Source of the DNA: Aphrocallistes beatrix
Lineage: Eukaryota; Porifera; Hexactinellida; Sceptrulophora; Aphrocallistidae
Assembly (NCBI GenBank): GCA_963281255.1
Contig: OY725489.1
Coordinates: forward strand, 1,054,001 to 1,118,000
Direction of reading: 5' to 3'
DNA: 64,000 nt
Positions 21,259-32,194 of this stretch are shown piece by piece. The notes under the pieces were generated by a model. That model searched no databases and had not been told where the DNA came from. It was given only the letters and a program-made list of their open reading frames with translations. The position numbers and the translations under genes are program-made. Every line of letters starts with the position of its first letter. The first letter of the stretch is position 1.

Positions 21259-22773
21259 CATAGGCGCCAAGTTTTGGAAAATAGAACAAAACCTGGGGGG
21301 GCAAGAGCGAGCGACGGTAAGGGGGGGGGGGTCTGGGAGCTTACCCCCCGAAATTTTGTAAAATCTTAGATGCTCAAATATCGATGTACAGCTATTGTTG
21401 TTACCTAGGGAAAAGAAAATCTCGGACTATAGTGAATAAAAATGTAATTTGGATATATATTTAGGCTCAATTAACATAATTTTGGGGTTTAGTTGTAACC
21501 TATAAGTTTGTGTGGAGTCCTGCCATACCACAGCTTCCTCCACTGCTCCATTGCCCAGCACCACGGCCCCCCACAGGCTCCAAACCTGAGGGAGGTCACC
21601 CCAGGGTCCAGACCTGGGGGGACCAGCCCCCCCAGGTATCCACACTTGGCGCCTATGCTCATAGGCGTCAAATGTAGGTGCCGGGGGGGCCGGCCCCCCC
21701 AGGTTTGGAGCCTGTAGGGGGCCGTGATGCCGGGCAGTGGAGCAGTAGAGGAAGCTGTGGTATGACTTCACACAAACTTAGAAGTTACAACTAAATCCCA
21801 AAATTATATTAATTGAGTCTAAATATATATCCCAATTACATTTTTCTTCCACTATAGTCCTGGATTTTCTTTTCCCTAGGTAACAACTAACAACAATAGC
21901 TGTACCATAGCCTACTATAATAAGGCCTCAGAGTAACTTGCGAATTTGGCACTAGGGATGCAATAGAAGATGGTTGAAGAAATACATGAGCTGCCTTAAA
22001 TCATTAACAAAGCACAATAGAGCTTAGGAATGTATTACCAGCATATATAAATATGGTGTCAAAGCACCCATATGAGCCATATCCGTTGTTAAAATTTAGA
22101 TTAGTCTTCAAATGATTGCGCAACAGGCTATATTTGGGTCAAATTTAGTGATTTTCAGAGGTCGTTTAAGGGCACTTCTAAGTGTTTTTATTATGAAGTT
22201 TTTCGCATAGAACTGAGAAGTGAATGTGTTAATACGAAAAATTTGGAATTTTTTCATGGAATGTTCCTACATTCCAGTGTTGCTATGAAAACACGTTTCC
22301 ATAGCAACACTGGAATGTAAGAACATTCCATGAAAAAATTCCAAATCTTTCGTATTAACACATTCACTTCTCAGTTCTATGCGAAAAACATTATAATAAA
22401 AACACTTAGAAGTGCCCTTAAACGACCTCTGAAAATCACTAAATTTGACCCAAATATAGCCTGTTGCGCAATCATTTGATGACTAATCTAAATTTTAACA
22501 ACGAATATGGGTGCTTTGACACCATATTTATATATGCTGGTAATACATTCCTAAGCTCTATTGTGCTTTGTTAATGATTTAAGGCAGCTCATGTATTTCT
22601 TCATCCATCTTCTACCGCATCCCTGGTTAAGTTACTCTTAGGCCTTATATATAGTAGGCTATGGCTGTACGTATATCGATATTTGAGCATCTAAGATTTA
22701 AAAAATTCGCTCGCTTCGTTCTCTCTTGGCCCCCCCCAGCTTTTATTCGATTTTCCAAAACTTGGCGCCTATG
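21259..22773. mobile_element. TIR element with CATAGGCGCCAAG ends and G/C homopolymer tracts, carrying nested elements
   Basis: Left end CATAGGCGCCAAGTTTTGGA is mirrored by CCAAAACTTGGCGCCTATG at the right. Inside, 21425-21850 is a further palindrome: the 'gactatagtg...cccacaggctccaaacctg' arm repeats inverted, centred near 21650 where CTTGGCGCCTATG recurs. G/C runs such as GGGGGGGGGG near 21325 are present. A C7-family element at 21906-22663 is nested within. Flanking octamers do not match, so no target duplication can be claimed. Confidence 0.7.
21906..22663. mobile_element. palindromic C7-family element, copy 2
   Basis: Starts CATAGCCTACTATAATAAGG and ends ATATAGTAGGCTATG. Flanked by GCTGTAC at 21899-21905 and 22664-22670. 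The arms pair over most of the 758 bp, meeting near the repeated 'TTCCATAGCAACACTGGAATG' motif. Non-coding. Confidence 0.83.
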
Positions 22774-23176
22774 ATACATATTGATCTCAAATCTTCTGGA
22801 TTAAAGGGTTTTTCAAGGATGTATGGCACATTCAACCATTAACACATTCGGGATGATTAGTTACACGCGATCAAAAAATTATGTGATTTTTGCTCCTAGA
22901 AACTTGAAATTGATATGTAGATTGACTTATTATTCGCTGGGTGTAAGCATGGTTTTGGCCAGTAATACAGGAGTGTGTTCGAAGGCGGAAGTCGTATGCG
23001 TCATTGAGTTATTTATATACAGATGGAAGTTCCTCTGATTATGTATTGCCTACTTTTTTATTTTAAGCAGCACAATAACAAAGATAAACTACTAAGACAA
23101 AATAGAGTTGTAATAAAAAGGTAGAGAAGGGTAGACTCGTTTCAGGTGGATTCTAACAAAATGAGTTCTCGAGTTT
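22774..23176. other. 3' flank of the sulfotransferase gene
   Basis: No gene recognised. At 23152-23200 the 23-bp unit TTCTAACAAAATGAGTTCTC-GAG occurs twice in tandem. The sulfotransferase stop codon and last residues (LENSFC) fall inside this small duplication. Confidence 0.5.
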
Positions 23177-24421
23177 CTAACAAAATGAGTTCTCGAGTTT
23201 GTTAAACTGATAGTCGAAAATTAGAAAATCTGCTCTATAAATCTGATAAAGAGTTTTTCTAATATGAATTGGAACTTTCTCAAATTCTTTCCTACAAGTA
23301 CTTGAATCTACTTGTGGCTTCCGCTTTGGGAAATTTATCAATCCGCTTGATCCTCTAGCTTGCACATAGTCCAGTATTGCCTGTGAGTCTTGACTGAGTG
23401 TTTCAAACTTTACAAGAATGTCATACTTAACAGCACATGGATTACAGAGGACAGTGAAAGGGGCCCAGTGATGGTCTATAATTTCACTATCGTCTGTCAA
23501 ACTCGGTGATGTGACATAATTCAGAAATTCCAGGAATGTTATGTTAATATTACCCACTCCAGCTTCCATTCTCTTTATCTGCAAAATTTGGTTGCTGTTC
23601 AGATAGGTTGTCAAACTATTAATTCCTCCCTTCTTTAATTCTCCTTTTATTTCTTCTATTTCATTGTATGACATGCTAGACAAATAGTTTTCTTTTATTA
23701 TACGAGGTCCGACATTTTCTTCATACCACTTTTGACCCTGAGTAAACTTGCTTTTATAAGCTGATAACAAACGCTGGAATGGATTTCTGGTTATCATAAA
23801 TTTGGTATACGTTTGATAACGTTTTGCTGTGATCTTTCGATCGAGGTAATTCACAAGAGAAATATTATTCCAAACTGGATGTGACGGCTCAAAAAAACGT
23901 GGTCCATCATATGTCATTCCTGACATTTCAATGAAGATATCAGCCCACGTAGAAGAGCTTGCTTTCGGTACCATACACTGTAGTAATTCGAACTTGTCAT
24001 TGAATAGCACATTCCAAGTCCATTCCATTTTGTGGACGCCATTATTCAGTGGTTGGAATACTTTGCAATATTCCTCCATTTTCATGGCTCGTTCCAATAA
24101 TCGTGGATGTATGATACTGAGTGGATGGAAACCTTTTTCTCTCATTTTGCTGCGATATTCATCTGTGAATTGAATTTCTTTTGTACTCGTGTTGACATTT
24201 ATTAGAACTCTTTCAATCCAGTTATTTCGATACTCGATCCACGGACTGAGTTTTGTCATTTCTTTCTTAGTTTGTGGATTGCGTTCTTGCCTGTTAATGC
24301 TATTGAATAATACAACTAAAGATACTAAACATACAAGTAGCAATGTAACGAATAAATTCTTATTTCCCAATCTAATGTTCATTGCATTCAAGTTAAGTTT
24401 GTAATGACTTGATCCAAACAT
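23177..24421 (-). CDS. HNK-1-family carbohydrate sulfotransferase (CHST8-14-like)
   Basis: Intact 414-residue frame with the layout of a Golgi type II membrane enzyme. A short cytosolic tail and a signal anchor at ~22-43 (NLFVTLLLVCLVSLVVLFNS) precede the lumenal catalytic domain. The PAPS-binding 5' phosphosulfate loop is VPKASSSTW (151-159) and the 3'-phosphate loop is TRNPFQRLLSAYKSKF (211-226). The family block DHHWAPFTVLCNPCAVKYD continues to KFETL (317-342), and IYRADFLIFDYQF closes the domain. Enzymes of this family (Sulfotransfer_2) move sulfate from PAPS to GalNAc, GlcA or similar sugars on glycans and proteoglycans; the acceptor here cannot be read. Length is normal. ATGs at codons 1 and 14 both leave the anchor intact. 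Single copy in the window. Confidence 0.9.
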   Translation of the reverse strand: MFGSSHYKLNLNAMNIRLGNKNLFVTLLLVCLVSLVVLFNSINRQERNPQTKKEMTKLSPWIEYRNNWIERVLINVNTSTKEIQFTDEYRSKMREKGFHPLSIIHPRLLERAMKMEEYCKVFQPLNNGVHKMEWTWNVLFNDKFELLQCMVPKASSSTWADIFIEMSGMTYDGPRFFEPSHPVWNNISLVNYLDRKITAKRYQTYTKFMITRNPFQRLLSAYKSKFTQGQKWYEENVGPRIIKENYLSSMSYNEIEEIKGELKKGGINSLTTYLNSNQILQIKRMEAGVGNINITFLEFLNYVTSPSLTDDSEIIDHHWAPFTVLCNPCAVKYDILVKFETLSQDSQAILDYVQARGSSGLINFPKRKPQVDSSTCRKEFEKVPIHIRKTLYQIYRADFLIFDYQFNKLENSFC

Positions 24422-24546
24422 TTAGTGTGTATTTATCCTGCTGTATTTATTGATTTAAGCCTATACATTGATTCATTTAATAGTCAACCATACAATAAAC
24501 CGTATTTATTGGATATAATTTTTGGCCAAATTACACGATAACCGAT

Positions 24547-25473
24547 TATGAGATAGCCCTTGCCAAAAGCAGAAAATAGCCGAAATTAGGGGGATTATTT
24601 TTGAAATTTCTCAAGAGAAAAATTTCAGAATCGGTTCAAAATAAACGTCTAAGTTTCGAAAATGTACTGTTGCGTTTTATTATTGATATTAAAGGTCATT
24701 ATTATTGATTTTAATTGGCGTTATATAGCAATAACATTACAGCTATTTAAATTTTGATCATTCATGCGCTAATAATCACATAATGTAGGTGGGTCTTAAA
24801 CCAGCAAATTAATCCCTATGGTTTTGCCACTCGTGTTAATTCTCGTAATCGAAACACCGGCAGTAGGCATGATTGTAAACGACAGCTTCCTCCCCTCAGC
24901 GGCAAGAATTTGGAACGCAGAATTCTCTTGCATCGTCCTTCTCAACTCCTTAGAGATACTGGTACGTACCCGTATGTATGTCGAGATGTTGCAAGCAACC
25001 TTTTTACATCTTGTGTGTTGAATTATTCCATGCGGCTTTGTTTGCAACGTGTATGGCGACTTTATACTCAGTGTAAAACTTTAGAGAATTCTGCGGTCCA
25101 AATTCTTGCCGCTGAGGGGAGGAAGCTGTCGTTTACAATCATGCCTACTGCCGGTGTTTCGATTACGAGAATTAACACGAGTGGCGAAACCATAGGGATT
25201 AATTTGCTGGTTTAAGACCCACCTACATTATGTGATTATTAGCGCATGAATGATCAAAATTTAAATAGCTGTAATGTTATTGCTATATAACGCCAATTAA
25301 AATCAATAATAATGAGCTTTAATATCAATAATAAAACGCAACAGTACATTTTCGAAACTTGAGACGTTTATTTTGAATCGATTCAGAAATTTTTCTTTTG
25401 AGAAATTTCAAAAATAATCGCCCTAATTTCGGCGATTTTCTGCTTTTGGCAAGGGCTATCTCATAATCCATAG
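24547..25473. repeat. foldback element with ~400 bp inverted arms
   Basis: 24547-24935 (ATTATGAGATAGCCCTTGCC...) is complementary to 25080-25473 (...GGCAAGGGCTATCTCATAAT), with a ~145 bp loop around 25000. Short frames in each arm (e.g. TAGVSITRINTSGETIGINL) are mirror products of the palindrome rather than genes. It ends about 125 bp upstream of the sulfotransferase start. Confidence 0.85.
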
Positions 25474-26714
25474 GTTCTAAATATAGTATTATCAAGGTAT
25501 AGGAAACTGCTGTTTCTTCAGTTTTTTATCACTAAAGCTAAGCTCTAACAGTATAGTTATGGTATTTCAACGGACCGCTAAATGGGGAAATTTTTTCCGT
25601 ACTGCGTAATCATTTGGTTATAACTTTTGAACGGAGTATCCGATTTGGAAAATCTTTTCTTCTATGTATATATCGAGTCCTACTTGATATCATTAATATC
25701 ACCAATTCTAAACAATTCCAAAGAGAATTGTATCAAGAATCGGATTCTTGGACTTTTGATATGTTTTCAAAGATGCTTTGACTAACTTCACTGATATTTC
25801 GGTCTTGTTCGGTATTTTGGGGGGGTTTTGATGTATTTTTTTCGATTGATCCTGGACTATCGTTTAGACTAGGGCATTAAGATCATGCCTTCATTAATGG
25901 TTATTGTATAAAACTGAAATGTTCCTCAATGGCGGTGCGACTAAAACAGGAGAGGTTGCTCGAGCAGAGTTGGAGTTGGGTGGTTCGTATTCTGGATTGT
26001 GTGAGAATTTAAGATATTTTCAATATTCTCTGACCAATTCTTTTTAATATTTCCAAGGAAACAATGGGAATGCATATAAATATTCCATACATAGTATATA
26101 TTTGGGAGATGCATCTATATAGAATTCAGTAAATACCCAGTATTACTCTCTCTATCTACTTTAACAGAACATATCGTATATCCAGTTTACATATGCATAA
26201 AGAATAAGTTTATATTTCTATTCAATTGTTTCAATAGGATAGGTGCGTATTATAATTTCTGGTGAGTAAATCCTTTTCATTTTAACTTTTTATTTACATA
26301 GTACAGATAATTTTAATAAATGAAAAATGCATACCGTTTTTTCCCGAATACACGCTTGGGGCTTGAATAAGCGCCGGAGGTTTCAATAGTATAAAAAATA
26401 AGCTCCGGGGTGAATATTCAGGAAGACGGTAGCTATGATTCCTAATTTCTTATTCAATCCATCTTTTAATACTCGAACTCGTATTTGAGTATATTCAATT
26501 GAGAGTAGACCCCGCGAATTTCTGGCTTCGCCTAAAATAACTTAACTAGAAATGAGTTAGCAATGTTCCTAGTCTAACTCGGGTTTTAATAATTGAAGTA
26601 TTCATTATTATTGATCTTACGTACATATATGAATTCATCTGTCTAGTGCAAGATAGGTACCTCAGGAGAATATTTTACTTGTACAGAATTAGCTAAGATA
26701 AACACAACAACACA
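25474..26714. other. upstream region of the Gly-rich protein gene
   Basis: Largely unique sequence. 26331-26420 (TACCGTTTTTTCCCGAATAC, then GGGGCTTGAATAAGCGCCGG) is a decayed single-ended relative of the MITE at 43514-43939. No gene seen. The ATG follows an A/C-rich leader (AAACACAACAACACA). Confidence 0.5.
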
Positions 26715-29700
26715 ATGAGTCAAGTGACATCAGAACTCCATCCGGGGGCTATACACGAATACCAATGCTTATGCAGCAGAAAAACCAAAATTCTGAAGCG
26801 GTGGACGAATGCTAGATTGAAAATAATGCAAGGAACCATAGGTTTTCGAGTGCTTGACAATTATGAAGATAAGATAGAACAACTATTTGATGTTCCAAAT
26901 GTCAGTGACGGTAGTATGATGGTGGAATTCATTGACGATGATCCTCATAATCCAGAAAAATTCCTCGGAGTGAAAGTAAGCTATAAAGATGGGAAAACGA
27001 CATTTCGCATGAAGGATATCGTGCAACAGCGTTGGTTAATGGCGAGCTTGGGAGCTGTTGGGAGAGGTCTCTATTCTCCTGTTCTCGGTGTCGAAGAGAA
27101 GGAATTGGAACTACGTTGGGCTGGCATATGGGATGTAACACATGCAGTTGAGCCCTTACAAACTGCAGAGGATATCAGTAAAGCATTATTGTCACAAGCA
27201 GCGGATCCGTCGAAAGAGCTCACTCCTCCTCAATACACGGAAGATACGATGAACAAGTACGCACAGGAACCATCCTGCAAACTCCAACAAGAGATGAAGG
27301 AACTTACTCTCACTCAATTGACGAGTTTGAAAGAAGGAGAAGCTATCTCAAATCGAGATCAGCATGACACGTTCCTCCCTCCCCTGGGCCCACCGGTCCA
27401 TGTACTTATCAATCTCGGTTTCGGAACAGAAGTCAATCTCCAGCAAGGAGTACAAGAGTTATGGGACCCCCTCACCAAATGTTCTCTCTACATCGATCAC
27501 AACCAACATCAAACATATTATCAAGACCCACGGCCCCCTAGACACCCAGATCCCATTATCGAGTGCAAGCAAATAGTGTATGGGCCTGATAGGAAAGAAG
27601 TAACCTTGCCGCAGGTGGACCAAACCCCCAACGCGATATCTTACCATACGGATAGAGCGATAAGGAAGAAGGAAAAATGGGGTGCCTGGATTGTGGCACA
27701 AGGCATTGATGGCGTAAATGGCCCACAAGGCATAAACGGGATGGCTGGAAATAGTGGATCTTCGGGACACAGCGGTGGCTCAGGTAGTTCAGGAGGAGTT
27801 GGGGGCCATGGGGGTCATGGTCACCCGGGGACCAACGGTTCATTTGGAACGCATGGTACAAATGGCTCTGATTTGTTATTATTCTTGAGCGGAAACGCAG
27901 AAAATCTAGAAATTAGCGGTTGCATGCAGGAAGTGGTGAACATCGGAGGTGAAACTAGAGAACACTGTCTATTCGTCGATTGTTCAGGAGGTAGAGGTGG
28001 ACACGGAGGAAGTGGCGGTCGCGGTGGAGATGGAGGCAGAGGGGGTAATGGGGGTAGAGGTGGGAGTGGTGGACGAGGGAGCAGTGGCGGAGATGGTCGC
28101 GGTGGAAGAGGTGGAAATGGTGGTAGGGGTGGCAATGGAGGAACGGGAGGAACAGGTGGAAATGGAGCGAGAGGTGGAGATGCGGGCAATTCAGGGAATG
28201 GTGGCTATTGTGCCATCCAGACTTGCGATCCAAGATTGCTCCACTTAACTGAAGTGGCAGTTAACTCGGGGGATCCTGGGATAGGGGGACATCCAGGATT
28301 GGGAGGTGAGGCTGGTGAGGGAGGATCAGGAGGACATGGGGGGTCAGGAGGCTCTGGGGGTAGCGGTCATCCAAGCGGTTCATCTGGATCCTCTGGAAGC
28401 AGTGGCTCTCATGGAAGTAGGGGGGATAGAGGAGGAGATGGCGGTCCTGGAAATAACGGAATAAGAGGTGTTAACGGAGGGTTGTTGTTTATGTTGCTTA
28501 GTCAAGATAGGCAAAGTGTCATCGAGCAATCCGCTTATAGATTCGAGGTCAAAGTTCATCCAACGAGCCTTGTCATCACCTCAGCAGTTAATGATGGGAT
28601 TTTTGAACCGAATGAACAAATTACAGTGACAGGATTTACATTAGTTAACATCGGGAATATGACACTCCCTGAAGGCGCATTGGTATCAATGGTTCCCACA
28701 GCTACGGTAAAATTCCATCCAACGAAATTTGAGTTGCCTAGTTTAAGGGAGCAACAAACGTTCACTATTACACAAGAATACCATGGAAGAGTTTACGACG
28801 TGCCTCCACCTAATATTCAGGGACCCTATCTTGGTGAAGCATACTTCGAAACAAGAGTTGACCTCCTTGGCAGGCCATTCGAGAGCTCTAAAACAGTACA
28901 CAAACTTATTGTTCAATACCCAGTAAAAATTAATGAGATTGAACTGCCAGAAAACCTAGGTAGGGGAGAGCATGGATCAATAAATATTACTCTGAAAAAT
29001 ATCTCCACTCTACCATATGGCAACTGTGATGGATCTGGTGGAAAGTTAGCACTAAGAATACATTTCGACAAACGGCTTTCTCCCTGTGCAAACGTTTCTT
29101 CCTCTACTTTCTACAGAATCCATTATGACCCCAACATCCTAGATAGTTTTTATGTCGATATCGATCGTGTAGATTCCAATATGACCTTGTTAATAGAGTT
29201 CAATGTAGCAATGTCGAATAAGGCAGAACTATTCGATAGATGTCCAATCCAAGTGGATCTCTTGTTGAGGGATAAGCTAATCGAGTACCAGCAAGAATCA
29301 ATCCGTGTAATACCCTTCTATATTCCTTCAAACTCTCCTGCAGATATTCTCTTCGTTACAGATCGCTCAATAACCAGGAAGGAGTTCGTGTTGTGGCAGA
29401 GACTGTTTGAATTGTTAGGGGCAAGAGTTGACTTTTGGGATAAGGACCGCTACGAAGGGTTCTCTTACAAAGGTCAGACTGGAGAAAGACACCAGATGAC
29501 ATGGATTGGAAGGCACAGCGGATCTCTGATCCTAATTCCCAATGATCCCTTTGAGATAATCGATCCTATCGACGTATACACGCACTTGACAGATGATAGC
29601 AGAATTGAGAACGATATCAACTCACTATTTGGTGATGCAGCAGTATTGTTGATAGATAAGCCTCACAATCATGATCTGCGAAAAATTAAGAACTTCATCA

Positions 29701-30590
29701 GACCAATTTGTCTACAGGGACAAAAGTTTGATCTCGAAGGGAAGGATTTTGGTGGGAACCATCTTCTAAGTCCAGATGAAGAAGATTTTAAAGAGGGAAG
29801 ATCAAGTATTATTCAAAATCTGGAAGCTCATCCACCTGTCAATCGCTGTTACATTACTAACGAGGTCACTAACTCCCAGCGCCTTAAGTTGCTTTCATTT
29901 ACGTATGGGAGTTTAGAAATTCACCGAATTCCTTTGGAGCCGTCTTCCAAATTCACCATTGTGACCAGGGACATCACTAGATTCATTTCTGACGACGAGC
30001 AGTTAAGCGTGGGGCAAATTGAAATTCCTCTCTCAAACAACTGGTCTCAGACTTTGTTACACATTCTCTATGGATTGCCAACTCATCTAAAGTTTGCTAT
30101 GCTGCAAGGGCATCGAGATGAGGAGATTAATGCTGCCTTCGTAACACCAGCTGGCTTGAAGCTAGAGGTGATAGATCTTGTGCAGTTAGTGCTCACGAAG
30201 GAGATAATAGCAGAAATTAAATGCTTGACACTTCGCCTTACAAAGCTAGCAGCTCTGACAGCTCGTGTGCTAGGAGATTTGGACAGTTTCCTAAACAACG
30301 CGACACAAGTGTTTGCAATAATTACAGCATTGAAGATATTCGCAAAGGAAAATATTTCGAGAAAAGAGAAAGAAGTAAAGCTCAAAGTTCTGGATTATTG
30401 CAGACCGATTAAAAGAAAGTTAATCGCACTTGGAGGTAAACCAACCCGCGAGCTGTTCCAACACATAAAGAGTTTTTCAGTTAAGGAGAAAAGAATCTAT
30501 TTTGAGAATTTGATTGACAGTGATAACACCTTTGAACCACATGTCTACAATCAGAATGATTTGAATAATGAATTGATTTCGATCCAATGA
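26715..30590 (+). CDS. large Gly-rich multidomain protein, family not recognised
   Basis: Uninterrupted 1291-residue frame, the largest gene here. Residues 1-330 have no recognisable domain, no signal peptide and no membrane segment. Residues ~332-590 are Gly-Gly-X and Gly-Ser-Gly repeats (GGRGGNGGRGGSGGRG type, with early collagen-like GxNG and GPQG triplets). They are interrupted by two Cys-containing islands at ~385-423 (SGCMQEVVNIGG...CLFVDC) and ~496-518 (YCAIQTCDPRLLHL). Residues ~610-700 resemble a CARDB/Ig-like strand domain (DGIFEPNEQITVTGFTLVN), and a second such region follows at ~735-850. From ~880 an alpha/beta region begins (PADILFVTDRSITRKEFVLW), continuing to a helical C-terminus. 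True collagen is unlikely because proline is scarce in the repeats. Probably intracellular by lack of a signal; function unknown. Confidence 0.88.
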   Translation: MSQVTSELHPGAIHEYQCLCSRKTKILKRWTNARLKIMQGTIGFRVLDNYEDKIEQLFDVPNVSDGSMMVEFIDDDPHNPEKFLGVKVSYKDGKTTFRMKDIVQQRWLMASLGAVGRGLYSPVLGVEEKELELRWAGIWDVTHAVEPLQTAEDISKALLSQAADPSKELTPPQYTEDTMNKYAQEPSCKLQQEMKELTLTQLTSLKEGEAISNRDQHDTFLPPLGPPVHVLINLGFGTEVNLQQGVQELWDPLTKCSLYIDHNQHQTYYQDPRPPRHPDPIIECKQIVYGPDRKEVTLPQVDQTPNAISYHTDRAIRKKEKWGAWIVAQGIDGVNGPQGINGMAGNSGSSGHSGGSGSSGGVGGHGGHGHPGTNGSFGTHGTNGSDLLLFLSGNAENLEISGCMQEVVNIGGETREHCLFVDCSGGRGGHGGSGGRGGDGGRGGNGGRGGSGGRGSSGGDGRGGRGGNGGRGGNGGTGGTGGNGARGGDAGNSGNGGYCAIQTCDPRLLHLTEVAVNSGDPGIGGHPGLGGEAGEGGSGGHGGSGGSGGSGHPSGSSGSSGSSGSHGSRGDRGGDGGPGNNGIRGVNGGLLFMLLSQDRQSVIEQSAYRFEVKVHPTSLVITSAVNDGIFEPNEQITVTGFTLVNIGNMTLPEGALVSMVPTATVKFHPTKFELPSLREQQTFTITQEYHGRVYDVPPPNIQGPYLGEAYFETRVDLLGRPFESSKTVHKLIVQYPVKINEIELPENLGRGEHGSINITLKNISTLPYGNCDGSGGKLALRIHFDKRLSPCANVSSSTFYRIHYDPNILDSFYVDIDRVDSNMTLLIEFNVAMSNKAELFDRCPIQVDLLLRDKLIEYQQESIRVIPFYIPSNSPADILFVTDRSITRKEFVLWQRLFELLGARVDFWDKDRYEGFSYKGQTGERHQMTWIGRHSGSLILIPNDPFEIIDPIDVYTHLTDDSRIENDINSLFGDAAVLLIDKPHNHDLRKIKNFIRPICLQGQKFDLEGKDFGGNHLLSPDEEDFKEGRSSIIQNLEAHPPVNRCYITNEVTNSQRLKLLSFTYGSLEIHRIPLEPSSKFTIVTRDITRFISDDEQLSVGQIEIPLSNNWSQTLLHILYGLPTHLKFAMLQGHRDEEINAAFVTPAGLKLEVIDLVQLVLTKEIIAEIKCLTLRLTKLAALTARVLGDLDSFLNNATQVFAIITALKIFAKENISRKEKEVKLKVLDYCRPIKRKLIALGGKPTRELFQHIKSFSVKEKRIYFENLIDSDNTFEPHVYNQNDLNNELISIQ

Positions 30591-31002
30591 ACCTACGTAT
30601 GATATATGTATAGCATGAAGAGGAACTTCGACAAAGATTTTCTGACTTTGTATACCTTATATAAGTATTATCTCTGCACTAGGTCAAAACTACTATACTA
30701 AGGATGTGTTGTATACTCTGAGGAATATTATGATATCCGCTAGTTAGTTATCAATCCTGTATATTAGCTACTATCTTGTTAATGATAAACTGTTTCCTTT
30801 CTCAACTTTTATCGGAGCTAATTTTTTCATAGACGGCCTTTCTGATTTTACCTGCGTCTAAATAAGTATAGTTATATTGATAACAGTTTACTCTTACAAG
30901 TATTTCTACTGTATGTAATTTTTGTTTGATTTTCTTGAATTTTACCCCTACCTACTTTGATTTAGCTCTAGAGTCTACTGGAGCTTAGAATGTAGCCGTT
31001 AT

Positions 31003-31008
31003 AATAAA
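31003..31008 (+). terminator. candidate poly(A) signal of the Gly-rich gene
   Basis: AATAAA 413 bp after the stop codon, in the AT-rich gap before the convergent 7TM gene 3, whose stop is 38 bp further on. Confidence 0.4.
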
Positions 31009-31045
31009 GTTTTGTTATTATATACGTATATAATTACATAATAAA

Positions 31046-32194
31046 TCAAACGAATCCACTCATAATCCTGTAACGATAAACTCTACGTTCTCTTAATGTT
31101 ACTTGCAAATATCGTATCACAGTGCTACACATACATAGAACACTGATCAAAATTAAACTAAAATAAACTATCAGATCAATTGAGCGTAGAATTATCACAA
31201 AATAATTACTGACGAGGAACAGCTGATTGACTATTGATTCAGAGAAGGTAAATATTGGAAAATTGTACGTCGCATGGAACCAGCATGAGTTGATGCTGAT
31301 TGATTGTATCAGAATATAGCCATTGTAGAAGATGAGATCCTTCAGGATGAACATCTCAAAAGTTATCATCAGAAAGGTGACAAGAACGCGATATTCTTTC
31401 TCCAGTTTTTGTTGCCTTTTAAATTCGTGTCTATTTATACAAATGTGAAAAGCATCAATAACTCGGCTCCTCAATGCTGGGAAGAACTTTTTCTTTGCAA
31501 TGTACAGAACAACGAAGAAAATTAATTGATCTGTAATAAAATGGAAAGAAGCACCGAACAATGTTATACATGGAATTAACATGAGCGTCGTCTTGATTAT
31601 GTTAACTACGATTCCAATCAGGATGAATTGACATATCTTCTTTGTGTTAAGCATATTTCTCGCCGCGTAGCTTAAATGGAGAAGAGAAGCTCCAAACATC
31701 CATATCATCATCGAAAATGCGAAACTTATAATGGAAGCGTTGATGTTTAGAATCACATATTCACTTCTAGTGTCGTATTCTGTAGATAAATAAGTTTCTG
31801 ATGCCAAAGTGCAGTTTCTTCCAATAAATACAGGCTTGGGGAGCTGTTTCTTTTCATAGTTTATAATACCGTAAACATTTATGGACAGACAAAACGTAAG
31901 CTCGAAAACTATGAAGATGAGAAATATATAATTGCGTATTATGGCTTCATTTACTTGTATTGTGAGAATATTTTGTATGCGTACGGATAATGATGAGTGC
32001 ATTCCAAGTACCTGGAGTTCTTTATACCGCCTCATTTTCAAACGTAGTTGTTGAATTATATAAATTAACCATAAAACGCATAGTATTGTATATACAATTT
32101 CCAAAGTCTGACCAAAGAAGTATATTTGGTTTATAATCCTCTCAAAATGTCGCTGGGATTCACGATATGAACTTGTATTGCTTTTTTCTTGCAT
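31046..32194 (-). CDS. orphan seven-transmembrane protein 3
   Basis: Intact 382-residue intronless frame, convergent with the Gly-rich gene. N-terminal sequon NTS at residue 6. IGRNCTL at 124-130 and AFSMMIWMFGASLLHLSYAA in helix 3. The IPCITLFG block replaces IPYTGLFG; then FFVVLYIAKKKFFPALRSR, SCWFHATYNFP in the last outside loop, and C-terminal YRYR. Inner loops after helices 1, 5 and 7 are strongly basic. Compared with copies 1 and 2 the protein has diverged mainly in helices 4 and 7 and in the outside loops. No frame damage, so probably functional. Family name and ligand unknown, as for copy 1. Confidence 0.85.
   Translation of the reverse strand: MQEKSNTSSYRESQRHFERIINQIYFFGQTLEIVYTILCVLWLIYIIQQLRLKMRRYKELQVLGMHSSLSVRIQNILTIQVNEAIIRNYIFLIFIVFELTFCLSINVYGIINYEKKQLPKPVFIGRNCTLASETYLSTEYDTRSEYVILNINASIISFAFSMMIWMFGASLLHLSYAARNMLNTKKICQFILIGIVVNIIKTTLMLIPCITLFGASFHFITDQLIFFVVLYIAKKKFFPALRSRVIDAFHICINRHEFKRQQKLEKEYRVLVTFLMITFEMFILKDLIFYNGYILIQSISINSCWFHATYNFPIFTFSESIVNQLFLVSNYFVIILRSIDLIVYFSLILISVLCMCSTVIRYLQVTLRERRVYRYRIMSGFV

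Noticed and set aside
21427-21771. Pro/Gly-rich frames on both strands
   Set aside because: Produced by C/G-rich palindrome sequence within a transposon; no recognisable protein.
24796-25215. Paired 83- and 101-codon frames sharing the peptide TAGVSITRINTSG
   Set aside because: They are mirror translations of the two arms of a palindrome, not independent genes.
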